Assembly (NCBI GenBank): GCA_032622095.1
Contig: CP136061.1
Span: 42,787,797-42,851,796 of the forward strand
DNA: 64,000 nucleotides
Source: Siphonodentalium dalli
Lineage: Eukaryota; Mollusca; Scaphopoda; Gadilida; Siphonodentaliidae
Direction: 5' to 3'
The first letter of the stretch is position 1, and the number at the start of each line of letters is the position of its first letter. Both the position numbers and the translations under genes were made by a program. Below are positions 23,386 through 35,217 of this stretch, in pieces. The notes beneath the pieces are model-generated. The model worked only from the letters and a program-made list of their open reading frames with translations, searched no databases and was not told the DNA's origin.

Positions 23386-23439
23386 GATCTATTCGCAATA
23401 TAAAATCTCACTCCGTATGTATTATATCTCACAAAACAA

Positions 23440-23741
23440 CGGACGGCATCATTAGTGAAAATCAGAGCAACAAACCATAGATTACCAATTGAAAACAAGC
23501 GCGATGGCTTAAAACAGAAAGTAAGATGTGCGATACATGTAAATCTGACACAATCGGAGACGAGTATCATTTTGTACTCGTCTCTGACAAATATAAATGT
23601 CTACGTGACCGCTGTATCTCAAAATATTACTGGGAAAATCCTTCGCGCGAAAAGTTTCATGGTCTCTTGTCAAAAGAAAATATCTCTCGTTTGAAACAAG
23701 TCTGTATTTTTCTGAAAAATGCCTTTATAGAAGAGTGTTAA
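23440..23741 (+). pseudogene. C-terminal remnant of a LINE ORF
   Basis: One frame (23455 onward) encodes IRATNHRLPIENKR, a motif seen near the C-terminus of many molluscan-type LINE polyproteins. About 25 codons later another frame continues with CDTCKSDTIGDEYHFVL and ends with a LLSKENISRLKQVCIFLKNA tail before a stop at 23739-23741. The Cys-x2-Cys...His cluster is the LINE C-terminal zinc knuckle with its last Cys changed (VLVS rather than the usual VLxC). A frameshift near 23525 separates the two parts. Different in sequence from the LINEs at 5990 and 45124. Confidence 0.7.
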
Positions 23742-23853
23742 TTACAATTAATTGTATACCTGGTGGAAGGAAGCCGAATTAGCTCATTGCATGATCAATA
23801 GTAAAAATTTCAAACTGATAGTCAAAAGGACATGGAACACATAAAGAAGAATA

Positions 23854-26800
23854 TCTATATCTATAGTTGCGAATGTCTGTGTGTCTGTCTGTCTGTCTGT
23901 CTGTCTGTGTTCTATAGAAATTCACTGGGGACCATCTATATTATACCAAAGGGGTCTACTAGGGGTAACTTTTTACGAGAAAGATAATGGTGCGGGTTAG
24001 AATTTTCTAAAGTGTCGCCGTTGTTCTCAGGGGCAGAATTTTTTTTTTGTCGCCGATTGCCACAAAACTTACATATAATCATCCCCATGCTATGAAGAAT
24101 CTAATGGTGTGGTTTAAATATGTCAAAGTCAGGGGTGCACGGAAGGGGAGAGGGGCACAAAAATTGATAAAACTAATTTTAGCGCCGATTTCCACCAAAT
24201 TGATATATATTCTTCTTCATGATACAAGGAATCTAATTGTGCGATTTAAAGACGTTGGATGAGAGATTGGGGATGGGCACTAAATTTGATAAGAATTGGT
24301 TTAGTCGCAGATTGCAAACACACTCATAAAAACTCATACCCATAGTATGAGAAGTCTAATGGTGTGGCTTAAATTTGTCAAAAGTTGCCTCATTCGATTA
24401 AGGGGTGCACTGAAAGGGAGAGGGGCACCAAAATTGATACACAATATTTTTAGGGCCAAATTCCACAAAATTGATACATGTTCTCATCCATGATACGAGG
24501 AATCTAATCGTGTGATTTAAAGACGCCATATTGGTGCTGTTTCTGTGAGAGTTGGGAGGGGAGGCGTGTGCACCAAATTTAATAAAAATTTGCTTAGTCG
24601 CCGATTAGCACCAAACTTATAAATAACCATCTCCATGATATCAGGAATGTAATTATATATGGTCTAAGGATGTCACAAGTGGGGCCATTCGAGGTGCATA
24701 GAGGTGAGAGGGGCACAACAAATTATAACAATATGTTTATCGCCGATTTCCACCAGATTGATACATATTCTTCTCTGTGATACGAGGAATCTAATCGTGC
24801 GATTTAGATACACCAAATTGGTGCCGTTTTGGGTTAGAGATATGGGGACCTTAAATTTGATACGAATTTGTATACTCGCCAATTTTCACCAATTTTATAT
24901 ATTATTATGCATCTCCATAATGAGTCTAAGTGTGTGGTTTAATGGTGACAAAAGTGGCACCGCTTAAGTCAGAAATAGGGACGAGAGGATCACCAAAACT
25001 AATACAAAATATATTTAGTACCAATTACCATCATTTTTAAACACGTTCTTCTCAAATGATACGAGGAATCAAATCGTGCTGTCTGTCTTTCTGGCTGTGT
25101 GTGTTCTATATATAACTTCACGGGGTACAATCGAGATGGAACCAAGGCGGTTTAAGAGGGGTAACTTTTTACGAGGAAGCTATTGGTGCGGGTTAAAATT
25201 TTCTAAAGTGACGCTGTTGCTGTCAGGGGAAGAAAAGGGGGAAGAGCGGCAAAATAAAAAAAATATGGTGAAACAGTTTTGTCGCCGATTTCCACCAATC
25301 TCATACATAATCACCTCCGCGATATGGCAATGTTCGAGTTAGCGTTGCAGGGGAGCATTAGCAATTGATATAAGAAACTATTTTTTAGCGCAGATTTCCA
25401 CCAAATTGATATATTATTCGTCTCCACGATACGAGGAATATAATCGTGTGATTTATAGACGCCAAATTGCTGCCATTTGGGTGAGAGGTTGGGGGGTCAT
25501 AACTATGATAATAATTTGTTTAGTTGCTGAATACCACCAAACCTATATATAATCATCTCCAGTATACCATGCATCCATGAGTCTATAATGGACGTGGTTT
25601 AATATGTCAAAAGTGACACCGTTAAAGTCATGCATGAGGATGGCAAAGCTGATGCAGATATATTTAGCACTAATTTCCACCAAACTAATACACGTTCTTC
25701 TCTAATGATACGATGAATTAAATCACATTTGGTGTCGTTTCGATCACGGATGGCGAGAGGATATGCACATTGATAAGATTGCTATTCGCCGATATGCACC
25801 TATACGTTATATATAGTCACCCAGGCCATATCCCGATGAGTTTTTTGGCGATATGGTGACTCAATTAAGTCACTTGAACAATTATATATTCTCAACTGTC
25901 ATAGTTATATGGGGATGGCAATCAGGGCATTCACGTAGTAAGCTTGCAAAAACAGATACATAGAAGAAGCATTACAAGTATAGTTATCATTCCATTTAAA
26001 AGATACATATATTCTGGCAAACTGAGAGACCTCGAACCGGTTGCATATTAGATTGGCTCATGTATATATTATAACACAATTGAGTCTGTTCCATTCAATA
26101 CAGTTTCCACAAAAAAGTTACAATTTGTCAAGAGATAGGGAAATGTATCGAAGGCCTGTTCAAAAATAGTGGTCACAATGTGCAGTCACATATATTTTCT
26201 TCTGATATAAAAGAAAACGCAGTCAGTAGCACGTGACTATTCAGGATCCTGCAATAATGACATCTGACAAGGGTATATCTGCCCGATACAGCGGATTTCT
26301 TTTTAGAACAGACTCATCGACTAATATAAACAACTCAAAATCTCGCTCTGTGTCGGGCATATGTAGCTGATATACTTGCGCAACGTCATTTCTTTTAAAC
26401 TGATAATATTAAGCCAATATATAGCGCCATGAATAGAGGAGCACCTGGACATTTCTTTAAAACAGCTGTATCTTCATGAAGATATGATAGCCATGCAGAT
26501 GTCCTAAACATCTTAGTCTAACCCACTAGATTGATTGATACATCTCTATATGTAAAACCCAATTGTCGTCTTTTATTTTTGCAAACTAATGTGTTTATGA
26601 TGTTCATGTTTCATGTTATAACTTCTGAAGTATACGCAATTGTAAATAAATAAATACTTCTTTATTGGTGGAACGGATTAATCGCGATAAACAAAATGAC
26701 AATCGACAACGTGAGCCACTACTTATATTCCATTACTGTGTCAGAATCATGTTTTGTGATGTTATTTGAATATACAATTTATGAGAATACGTGTAACAAA

Positions 26801-26873
26801 TCCAACAAATATCCACACCATGCAGAGGGTTTCACATCACTTTAACCTGGGAAACGCCGGGTAACCCTGCTAG
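23854..26873 (+). mobile_element. Helitron-like element with internal A/B tandem modules
   Basis: Begins TCTATATCTATAG, then a (TCTG)n tract, and ends GGGAAACGCCGGGTAACCCTG-like sequence followed by CTAG and T at 26870-26874. A TC start, a GC-rich hairpin and a CTAG end at an A/T target fit a non-autonomous Helitron. Inside, from about 24050 to 25080, two ~140-bp modules alternate: one with CACCAAACTTATATATAATC-like text, the other with CACCAAATTGATACATATTC-like text and ACGAGGAATCTAATCGTG. From 25080 the leader (CTGTCTTTCTGGCTGTG, GGGGTAACTTTTTACGAG) starts again, so the element contains a second, partial copy of itself. No protein is encoded. Confidence 0.5.
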
Positions 26874-27202
26874 TAACTTATATACACACACGATTGTTAA
26901 AAGAACAAAAACAAAGAAAGAAGACAAAACAAACAATACGTTTGTAGGGAGGGGTCTCATATTCATTGTGTACATATTGTATATATTCATATAAACATTC
27001 GTAATAGTTATGTGTTAAAATGAATTGTGTGAGTTTTGAAATAGTTTAAATTTTCAAATCGCTTGGTTTTATTGTTATGTCATAACGACTGCGCCACCGA
27101 TAAGCCTCGTTTTTTATTGTTATGTCACTGTTGCTGCCTAAACTTGCTATATCTTTCTCCCCATTATGTAGATGTGTAACGCGATATGTTTTCTTCTAAC
27201 AG

Positions 27203-27417
27203 GCACGATGTGGATCGACGGCAAAGATGTTAGTAACAATAACGTGTTTCGATCATATGCGGGCACACCAGTGTCATGGATTGAATGGGGTGCTGATGGT
27301 CCTATCGACGGGGCAGTGGATTGTCTGTGCATCGATTACGATTACGGCCAGTTGTACCAGTATGAGATGACTGGCATCGACTGCTTATACTCCTTGCCGT
27401 ATGTTTGCGAGAAGTAA
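27203..27417 (+). CDS. C-type lectin-like domain, second half (terminal exon)
   Basis: After the acceptor at 27202 the exon completes a codon (phase 1) and encodes STMWIDGKDV, AGTPVSWIEWGADGPIDG, VDCLCIDYDYGQLYQYEM, IDC and a final YVCEK before TAA at 27415-27417. Cysteines are placed for both core disulfides. The calcium and sugar determinants are degenerate: GPID stands where EPN or QPD is expected, and the WND triad is replaced by YEM. Calcium-dependent sugar binding is therefore doubtful. An AATAAA lies 366 bp downstream at 27783. Part of an apparently intact secreted CTLD protein whose 5' exons lie upstream or are lost. Confidence 0.85.
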
Positions 27418-28640
27418 TTAGTGAGATAGGTCATAATGCACAGGGCTCGAGACGTCATATGAGGATTAGGCAGTTCACACTGGGCTCTCTGTAGATTTAT
27501 ACACTGTAGTCGCATCTTTGTTTGAAGGGGGAATGCAAAACCTATATTTTTTTTCAAAATTTATGGTTTATAGTGTTAAAGGGACATAAGGTACTCCCAG
27601 TGGTCGCATGTAAAAAATCATAAATTGTTTGTATAACCATCGTAAGAAAACATGGACACGTAGATAGTCTTTGTTCTTATTTTTATTATTAAACCTCTTC
27701 TGTAAGGAGAGTACCGTTGTCACAACCATTCGTATGTACACATTGTTGTTTTAGTGGAATTTCCTATAACTGTCCAAAATTTAATAAAAACTTTATTGTA
27801 AACATTGGAAAGGGTCATAGCATTGGAAAACATTATGCAATTTATATTTAGACTGAAATATTTGAACTTGCTACACGACCATTGATGCTTGTTGACTAAT
27901 CACTGTAACAGTTTTGCTTACATAGCATTGGTTTCAACACGCAACATTTCGTTATCTGAGAACTATCATTAATGAATATAAGAAGAATGTTTAACTATCG
28001 TTCCATGTTCTTCTTAGTAGTGATGCTGTTTCATTTTTTTTATATATATTTTCCACACTGTTACGAATTTCGATTGCCTTAGGTCCCGTTAAAATCAACT
28101 TAAAATTTAATTTGACGTACTTAATTTCATATAATTATTATAGCAGATTGCATATATTTCTGAATTCTTTTAGAATAAAGTGCATGTTACCAGCATAAAT
28201 TCCAAAACACTATTTTTTGCGACACCGGGTTATGTTATGTCTTACCTCCCCTAGCCAACATTGGTCAAAATAATTAATCAGTTGTAAATTTCAACCAAGA
28301 CAAAACATTTGTTGGGAATTTCACATCAATAAGTTGAAATTGTTCTGGTACTTTAATTTTCAAGCAATTTATTAGTGGGGAATTAGTTGTTTTTAACAGC
28401 ATTAGCATATTTACCAACGTCAGGGGTGTTATGTTGGAAAATTCCGTTGTAATTCTTTGTAATCTATTGATGAATCCTCATTTTATGCATGGAAAACATG
28501 TACATATCTGTAAATAAAGTATGCCATAGGCGATGCGGCACGGGTTGAGAGGTTTACTCGATGAATGTCCTTAGATTTGGAATGAGTTTAGCACATATGA
28601 CACGTCCAATACTTCATTGACTGGGTCGCGAAGTGGTTCC
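27418..28640 (+). other. Probable 3' UTR and downstream sequence
   Basis: AT-rich, no other gene recognised. The first good poly(A) signal after the lectin stop is AATAAA at 27783-27788; another, AATAAAG, lies near 28174. Confidence 0.45.
27783..27788 (+). terminator. Candidate poly(A) signal of the lectin gene
   Basis: AATAAA hexamer, 366 bp after the stop codon, in the right orientation. Unproven. Confidence 0.4.
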
Positions 28641-28689
28641 CCATGCAGATAAAATCAAACGCCACTGAGTGTGTCCTGCTGTTATCCGT

Positions 28690-28975
28690 GATGGTCATGG
28701 CCATCATGCAGCATCATACTCGAGCTATGTGTATCCCCGCATTCATACTCCAGGCTCCTGTGGTATGCATTCAGCCCCATCATCATACACTCAAGCCATG
28801 TGCATCCCTCCGCTTTCATAGTCCAGCACCCTTTGACCTGCTCTCAGCCTTATCATCATACTCGGGTCCTGAGCATCCCTCCGCCTTCATAGTCCAGCCT
28901 CATTCGACCTGCGTTCAGCCTCATACACGAGTCCCGGGCTTTCTGCTGCTCCCTCGTAATCGGCCCCTTTAATAA
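28690..28975. repeat. Degenerate ~68-bp tandem repeat
   Basis: Three to four copies of a unit with ATCATACTCGAGC, TGTGCATCCCTCCGC, TTCATAGTCCAGC and GCGTTCAGCC words. The 109-codon ORF at 28643-28972 runs through it and is not convincing as a gene. Confidence 0.75.
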
Positions 28976-29263
28976 AGTCTGCCTCGTGTCCGTACTCGAG
29001 CCCTGTGCATTATTTTGGTCTTGTGTGGCATGTGTAAAATTGGATTAATGCTAAATGTCATGTTAAAGGAACCCAATGTACTCGGAGTGGGTAAATGTAC
29101 CAAAAAAAAAACAAAATGTAAAGACATCACCGCCGAGAAGAACCTGGAGAAATAGATAAACGTTGTTATTATGTTCATTATTGATAGATCAACCTGGTTC
29201 TCAAATAGCGAATTTCGCGTATTGAAATAATTATTATATAAATAAAACTGTTACAGTGATGTG

Positions 29264-29678
29264 TTGACCCTTCCAGTGCCAGGTTCGATTTTTGTATCAC
29301 CCCATATACCCTGTGCCAATCCATTCTCTTATATATGCGAGTCGACCATGGGTCGCCTCGCATATATAAGAGAATGCATTGGCCTAACAATTTTTCTTCA
29401 TTTGTTATTATTTTTTACAATTTTAATAATGTTTTCTTATATTCTTTAACAGACTTATTTTGTAGGTTTAGTGCCAGGGAATCTTACGTTTTTCATGGGC
29501 ATCAAAATTATTACTATGAATACTTGGTGATAGTGTTGAGTTTTATCCAGTTTGTTTTTAAATTTGCTATAGCAACCCAAAAAAATCTAAAACAACAAAC
29601 AAACAAATTGTTTAGGGCCGATTTTACAGACAGTAAATTAAGGCCGATGAGATCGGCCCCTAGCACTGAAAGGGTTAA
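29264..29678. mobile_element. Family B MITE, copy 1
   Basis: Ends resemble TTAACCCTTTCAGTGCCA and its complement. The left end is mutated (TTGACCCTTCCAGTGCC) and the right reads TAGCACTGAAAGGGTTAA. One hairpin of the type found in family A lies at 29315-29383. The rest is AT-rich with a GGCCGATGAGATCGGCCCC palindrome just inside the right end. No transposase is present. Confidence 0.78.
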
Positions 29679-30249
29679 CGACATCGCTGATCGCGTAGTA
29701 AGTTCAAATTGTTAGTCCAAATATTGTTTGACCTTTTTCAAATGTTTACTTTCAAGTTATGATTGAACTTTGATAACTAATTGGACTGTGATTGGTAAAT
29801 TCATTGTAACAGTAGTCTTATGCACTTATTCTGGTGTGTCATATAAAAGCATATATATTGATGTAGGCTGAATTTGAACCAATGGGCCAACTTGGGAATA
29901 TGGAGACATGTATGACTCCATGATCCAGAATTCCAGATAAATATATAGTCTACCTATCAGCCTATGACTGCTCCTTTGTGCAATAAAATAATTTTTAAAA
30001 TCAGCGATTGTTAACAAAAAGTTGGCTGTGCAAAATTATGTTTAACAACAGTATGACTGCATTCTTTCTAGTATGACTCCATTCCTTCTCCTGCACACGA
30101 CTCATGACACGGCGTGGCATACAAGCAGCATTGATCATGTCATGTCACCAGGGCCCCGGTATAAGAATGGGTCCGACCCTAATACTACCTGATCCTATAT
30201 GATTGAGTGTTAATGTGTTGGTCGGTTTTTGTTCTGGGGACCCGTCGTA
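29679..30249. other. Unannotated sequence
   Basis: No gene recognised. A short AGTATGACTSCATTCYTTCT duplication lies near 30051-30090. Confidence 0.5.
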
Positions 30250-31175
30250 CAGAGGCGGACTGGCCGATCGGGAGACCGGGAAATTTCCCGATGGGCCGGA
30301 GGCCGGACAAATTCTGATTCCACGTGATTTTCTATCAAGCGAGAATCCGAGGGTTTTTTTACGGTTTGGGGGGGGGGGGTATATGTGGTTGGGCCGCCCA
30401 ACCACAACTTGGGCCGCAAATGAAACCGACGTGGGCCGCCACATGTGTTGTTTAACCAGCCGTGTATCCAATAAGATGGTACTCTTCTCACATAAATTCA
30501 TGAGGGCAGAGGCGGACTGCATTGCCGATCGGGAGACCGGGAAAATTCCGGACGTGTGCCGCCACATGTGTTGTTTAACCAGCCGAATTGGCTAATCGTA
30601 ATTTTGACATTAAATGAACTTGTCGGCATCATATAACACCACGTAAAGACCCCATTAATCTCGAGATTTTAACGGTAACTCCCAGCTGTAAATCCCAAAA
30701 CAAATCTTACGCACCCCTCCCCCAATTGAAATTTACAAGAAAATAGTAACGCTTCAGTTGATGCCAGTCTAGTTTATCGGATTCGAGATTTTCTTGTATA
30801 GTTTTCAAAATGTTCTCACCCCGGGCCGAACAACCATGAACAGCCCGGTGTGTCCTGGTCTCTTGTCCGTAGCCGTGTGCATTTGTCTGGAGTTAGACCG
30901 CTAGATGTTAGATTTTATGCAATTTTTCAGGTAAAAATATCTGAATGGTCTCATACCGGGAATATATAGAACCATGGTTTATGAATATATATGATATTAG
31001 ACCAGAGGTGCAAATGGAATTATGCAAAAATATGTATTTGGTCTGATCCTGATTCAAGGGGGGGGGGTGCAGTTGGAATTTTCCAAGGTGGACTGTAGAC
31101 GCCCCCCCCCCCCAAACAGATGGGCCGGTATTATATTAATTTCCCGGGCCGGTTTCTTGGCCCAGTCCGCCTCTG
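30250..31175. mobile_element. hAT-type MITE with perfect 8-bp target duplication
   Basis: CCGTCGTA occurs immediately before (30242-30249) and after (31176-31183). Ends are CAGAGGCGGACTGGCC and GGCCCAGTCCGCCTCTG, an inverted repeat of about 16 bp. The 926-bp length and lack of transposase mark it as non-autonomous. The first ~130 bp are partly repeated from 30507 (CAGAGGCGGACTG again, then GCCGATCGGGAGACCGGGAA), and a CCGCCACATGTGTTGTTTAA word occurs twice (near 30436 and 30560). Homopolymer G and C runs (30369-30379, 31064-31070, 31103-31112) lie inside. ORFs across it are not genes. Confidence 0.88.
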
Positions 31176-31804
31176 CCGTCGTAAACAGTGTCCGGGAAGC
31201 TTGAAACCAATTCGCATTATCCATGAATCACTGTTCATGGAAATCGACGGATGGCAGACTCGGTCCTCTAACGGTGATAGTTTTTAAACAGTACCGTTGG
31301 CGGACCGGGTTTGTGCCCTCGGTGGCTTTCGTGAAAAATTTTCCAAACCAGGACAGATTTGTCCCATATCACGTGATTCTTTTATCATTGTAAATATGTT
31401 ATGAAAATATACAGTCTATATGTACCCATGTTAGAAGACTGAATAAGAAGTTGAAGTTGAAATTTACATAATAATGATTTCACTACACGAAATTTGACCA
31501 TAGGAGAATAACAACGAATCGATCTATTTCACATGTACTTGTTGATGATAGTTGTTTTAATACGCTTATGTCATTTCCGTGAATCTATCACTAAGGCGCT
31601 GGGTCCCTTTAACTGTTAACATGACGTATAGTTATGTATGGATTTTTTAAGCATTTGAATGGCTCAAATGTTCTCTGTCTGATTTACACCAAAAAGTTAA
31701 TTATCAACTCAACAGGCAAAATACAAAATACAAATAGTTGCAATCATCATCATTCATATCAGACAGCAGCCAATACGCCAAGGATTATATAACAAACTAT
31801 ATGT
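31176..31804. other. Unannotated sequence
   Basis: No coding, RNA or repeat signal recognised. Confidence 0.5.
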
Positions 31805-32352
31805 AATCGGGGTTCACGATTAGATGGCTCGTGGCATCTAATCGCGAACACAAGTGGCACGTGATGTTCGATTGAATATCAGAATGTTGGATATCATATA
31901 ATCCCATATCCCATGATATGTCAAATACAGCGAATTATCGAAATATGAAATACAACGAAAAATCGAAATGGGAAAATACAGCGAAATAGATCGAAATATA
32001 GAGCGAAATATAGAAATAGGAAATTATTTTTATAAACGAAATAACGGAGATATTTGAAGAAGTGTTTTTGACGAAATAACGGACATATTTGAAGAAGTGT
32101 TTTAAAGAGCGTACCCAAACTTCCACCAAGCCCGCCTTCCCACCCAATAGAAGAATTTGACTTATATTTCACCATGTTGATATATTGTGGTGTTGCAATT
32201 TCTCATACAAATCGCCGTTATTTCGTCAAAGAACATTGTTGATAGAGTTATTACACTTCAGATTAAATAATATATGATATTCAATCGAAACCATGCGTGC
32301 CTCCCGTGGTCGCGATTATATGCCAATAGCCATCTAATCGTGAACTCCGATT
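31805..32352. mobile_element. MITE-like element with ~25-bp TIR
   Basis: The left end AATCGGGGTTCACGATTAGA is matched by the complement TCTAATCGTGAACTCCGATT at the right, extending to ATGGCT/AGCCAT inside. The interior (548 bp in total) has CGAAATAACGGAGATATTTG-type short repeats near 32035-32100. No target duplication was secured and no transposase is encoded. It ends about 30 bp before the next MITE. Confidence 0.65.
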
Positions 32353-32375
32353 GACAATCTTTTGGAAGTCAAACG

Positions 32376-32562
32376 TGTGCGTATTAACCCTTTCAGTGCC
32401 AAGTCCGATTGTTGTATCAACCAATATACCCTGTGCCAATGCATTCTCTAATATATGCGAGTCGACCATTGGTCGCCTCGCATATATTAGAGAATGCATT
32501 GGCACAGGGTATATTGGTTGATACAACAATCGGACTTGGCACTGAAAGGGTTAATACGCACA
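32376..32562. repeat. 187-bp near-perfect palindrome
   Basis: Two 93-bp arms about a centre at 32469 differ at one position. The palindrome spans the MITE left end and also 8 bp of host flank (TGTGCGTA before TTAA, TACGCACA after the inverted TTAA). Both arms share a TCTCTAATATAT variant where every other copy has TCTCTTATATAT. The ORFs on the two strands are mirror images and not genes. Confidence 0.95.
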
Positions 32563-32868
32563 TAAGAGAATGCATTGGCCTAACAATTTTACTTCATTTA
32601 TTATCATTTTTTACATTTTGTTTACAATTTTAATAATTTTTTCTTATATTCTTTAACAGACTTATTTTGTGGGTTTAGTGCCAGGGAATCTTACGTTTTT
32701 CATGGGCATTAAAATTATTACTATGAATACTTGGTGATAGTTTTGAGTTATAACATGCCCCTAAGGTTTTATCCAGTGTGTTTTTAAATTTGCTATAGCA
32801 TGCTTAAGCATGCTTACAAACCGTAAATTAGGGCCGATGAGATCGGCCCCTGGCACTGAAAGGGTTAA
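32384..32868. mobile_element. Family B MITE, copy 2, with an extra inverted duplication
   Basis: TTAACCCTTTCAGTGCCA at the left and TGGCACTGAAAGGGTTAA at the right, both with TTAA. The right two thirds match copy 1 (29384-29678), including ACAGACTTATTTTGTGGGTT and the GGCCGATGAGATCGGCCCC palindrome. The left end was converted into a long palindrome that duplicates the terminus in inverted form, so an extra AAGGGTTAA lies inside at 32546-32554. Confidence 0.82.
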
Positions 32869-35217
32869 GTGCAGACAGACATAATGGAAATCCTTAAAAT
32901 CACTTTCATAGGCAAATCGTCAAAAGCCACCAAAAAGCTTATAATTAGGAACCCTCGTTATTATCTACTGCTTGTTGGTGACAAAATCATGGACGCTCTT
33001 GATAAGAAACGATCATTGGAATTTGCGAAAATTCAAAACGTTAAAATGTTAGAACTTTATCTATTGAATTTCGATATCTGGTAATCTAAACCTTATATTA
33101 ATTGGGTTGTTGGGCCGATCTAATTATTTTCTTGTGTATAGAAGACGTACAGATGCTGGTTTTATGTTGTCAAATCGGATGGGGCATATTACTATGATCT
33201 ACATGTGAACATATTTAATTTAAATAATACTATAATGCAAAATTGTATATAAAGGATTCCAGGGTACGTTATGAAATAAAACTATATGGAACGCCGCGTT
33301 CCTTACATAAATATGAACAATGGGCATACGAACATGTCGATCAATACATGGACATAGGCACGAATGGGAATCCTTCTGGACGATCTAGTGAAGTGATGCT
33401 AACAGTTATATTATACCACACGAGGAAGAATATACAAAGAAACTTTACATGCTTCCGAGGTTGATATTTTCAGAGTAGTAATCACTTCAATTGGGAGGTA
33501 CGACAATTCCGTATTTAAATATATATGTGTATATCTGTGTAATTATGGAATTTTCTTATGTCCGGGAATATACACCATATACCAGGTCTTCTTCGAGGTA
33601 ATAAAGATATACGTTAATTAGGATTTTTGTTTTCTTTCGGTGTTACTCTTTGAAGCAGATCAAATCGTACTTCATTCGGGGTCCTGAAAGTCAAAATCCT
33701 TGATTGCCTGTCAAGGGTTTTGTATTTCATCGTCATCGTCATAACACAACATACAAAATCAAGAGTAAACAAATCTCAGATTTGACTTCGATCGTTTTGG
33801 GAACTATCGATAGGTCGTATCACTGTAAACGGAGCTTGGTTTTCATTGACATTGTGGTTTCAATGTGACGCCATTGCCTGGTTGATGATTGTAGTATTGT
33901 GCAAGTGTGTGATATCGAGTAAGTGTGCAATGTGTGATATAGATGTAGTTCTGGATATAGATATCTGAATTTATTTAAATTGGAATTGTTATGGCCATTT
34001 TGAAAACAACGAAAAACAAACGACGGCATATTATTGACACTGTGTCAATAATATGTAAATACCCCTGTTATGTTCTCCGGTGCATGTACGTACCATGATC
34101 ATCTTTACCGGATACTCTGACTTAGTTCTTTTTTGTTAAACATATTTTATTGTAATATAATTCATTACAACGGGATTGGGGTACAAGTTTTAACAACTTA
34201 CAATGTCCCCGCTCCCAGATACAATATATATATGAATTTATCAAGATGACAGAGAAAATATACATGATGAGGTTGCAAATTTGATCTACAAAAGAGAAGA
34301 TAACTTGTGTAAAGAGTGTGTGATAGTCCGGTTCTGTGTTTGTATAATACTAGCGTTCTGTCCGTCCTCTCTCTCCATGGAAATAGAAACTGAGAAATAG
34401 TGGCCTTTGTTTTGAAGGGTATTATGTGCTATATGTTTGCATTTGTTGCATTTGTTTGGTCCGTAGCTTTAATGCAGTCAGACAATTATTTATTCAGTAT
34501 CAGTATCAGTATTGTCCGGTTCAAAACGCTTTGTTGCTTAGTTCTAACTTATACATACAAATTGTGTTCATGTCTATGCATTGATGTCCATGTATATCAT
34601 AAATACAACATGAAAATGTTGTAGTCGTCAAGCTGGTCTGACATTTGGCGCTGGGTTTTCGTTTGACATTATTGTAAAGGGTAAGTTAATAAATAAAGTC
34701 GTCTTGCATTTTACTATGGACATAGTGGCCAATGGGTGGGTATAGTTCACTGTGGAGCGCGATAATACCCACAACATAGGGCACTATATCCGCGTAGTCA
34801 ACTTCAATACATTCTATATTATTATCGTTCACAGTACAAATTTAACTTCTACATAACTGTATCCACCATGCAACATGGAACTATCATGAACTTGTAATAA
34901 CATGCATAGTGCGTAACTGTATTCCACCGAGCTGGAACTATTATGAACTGCTGGGCTGTTCAACGTCCCTAGTGATAATTTAATTGGAATCAAGTAGAAC
35001 TATTTTTCCCGAGAACAAATATGATAATTCACTTGTGAATACACAGTTTAAAAGAAACATAACTGTCACAAGCATCTCGTCAATTCCAGTTCAATGAACC
35101 GAAACGCGTGGTATTTAATGTTTGTTTTGAATGCTCAAAGACCAGAAACAGTACCACAAGGTGAACTAAACCGTAAGTCGGCGCTTCGCAAATTGACACC
35201 ATTCTTGTGAAAAAAAT
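32869..35217. other. Unannotated sequence
   Basis: The ORFs at 32869-33084, 33243-33464 and 34400-34624 were examined; none shows a known domain. The first is lysine- and leucine-rich and could be an old exon or LINE tail, but this is unsupported. Confidence 0.4.
34027..34055. repeat. 29-bp perfect palindrome
   Basis: CATATTATTGACAC and GTGTCAATAATATG flank a single central T. Confidence 0.9.

Larger units (their letters stand above)
21008..27202 (+). other. Phase-1 intron of the lectin gene
   Basis: Donor GTAAGT at 21008 and acceptor TTTTCTTCTAACAG ending at 27202. The 6.2-kb intron is almost entirely repetitive: a 43-bp minisatellite split by a hAT-like element, a LINE remnant and a 3-kb Helitron-like element. 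From 26874 to 27202 the sequence is unique apart from a short GTTTTATTGTTATGTCA-like duplication (27065 and 27111). Confidence 0.7.

Noticed and set aside
28643-28972. 109-codon ORF with an apparently hydrophobic start
   Set aside because: It runs through a degenerate ~68-bp tandem repeat, and no domain or splice sites were recognised.
30145-30595. ORFs of 93-140 codons on both strands
   Set aside because: They lie mainly in the terminal part of a hAT-type MITE with internal duplication; peptides reflect the repeat.
32281-32633. Two ORFs sharing most of one peptide on opposite strands
   Set aside because: Mirror translation of the 187-bp palindrome.
33243-33464. 73-codon ORF considered as an isolated exon
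   Set aside because: No recognised motif and no clear splice signals; kept as unannotated sequence.
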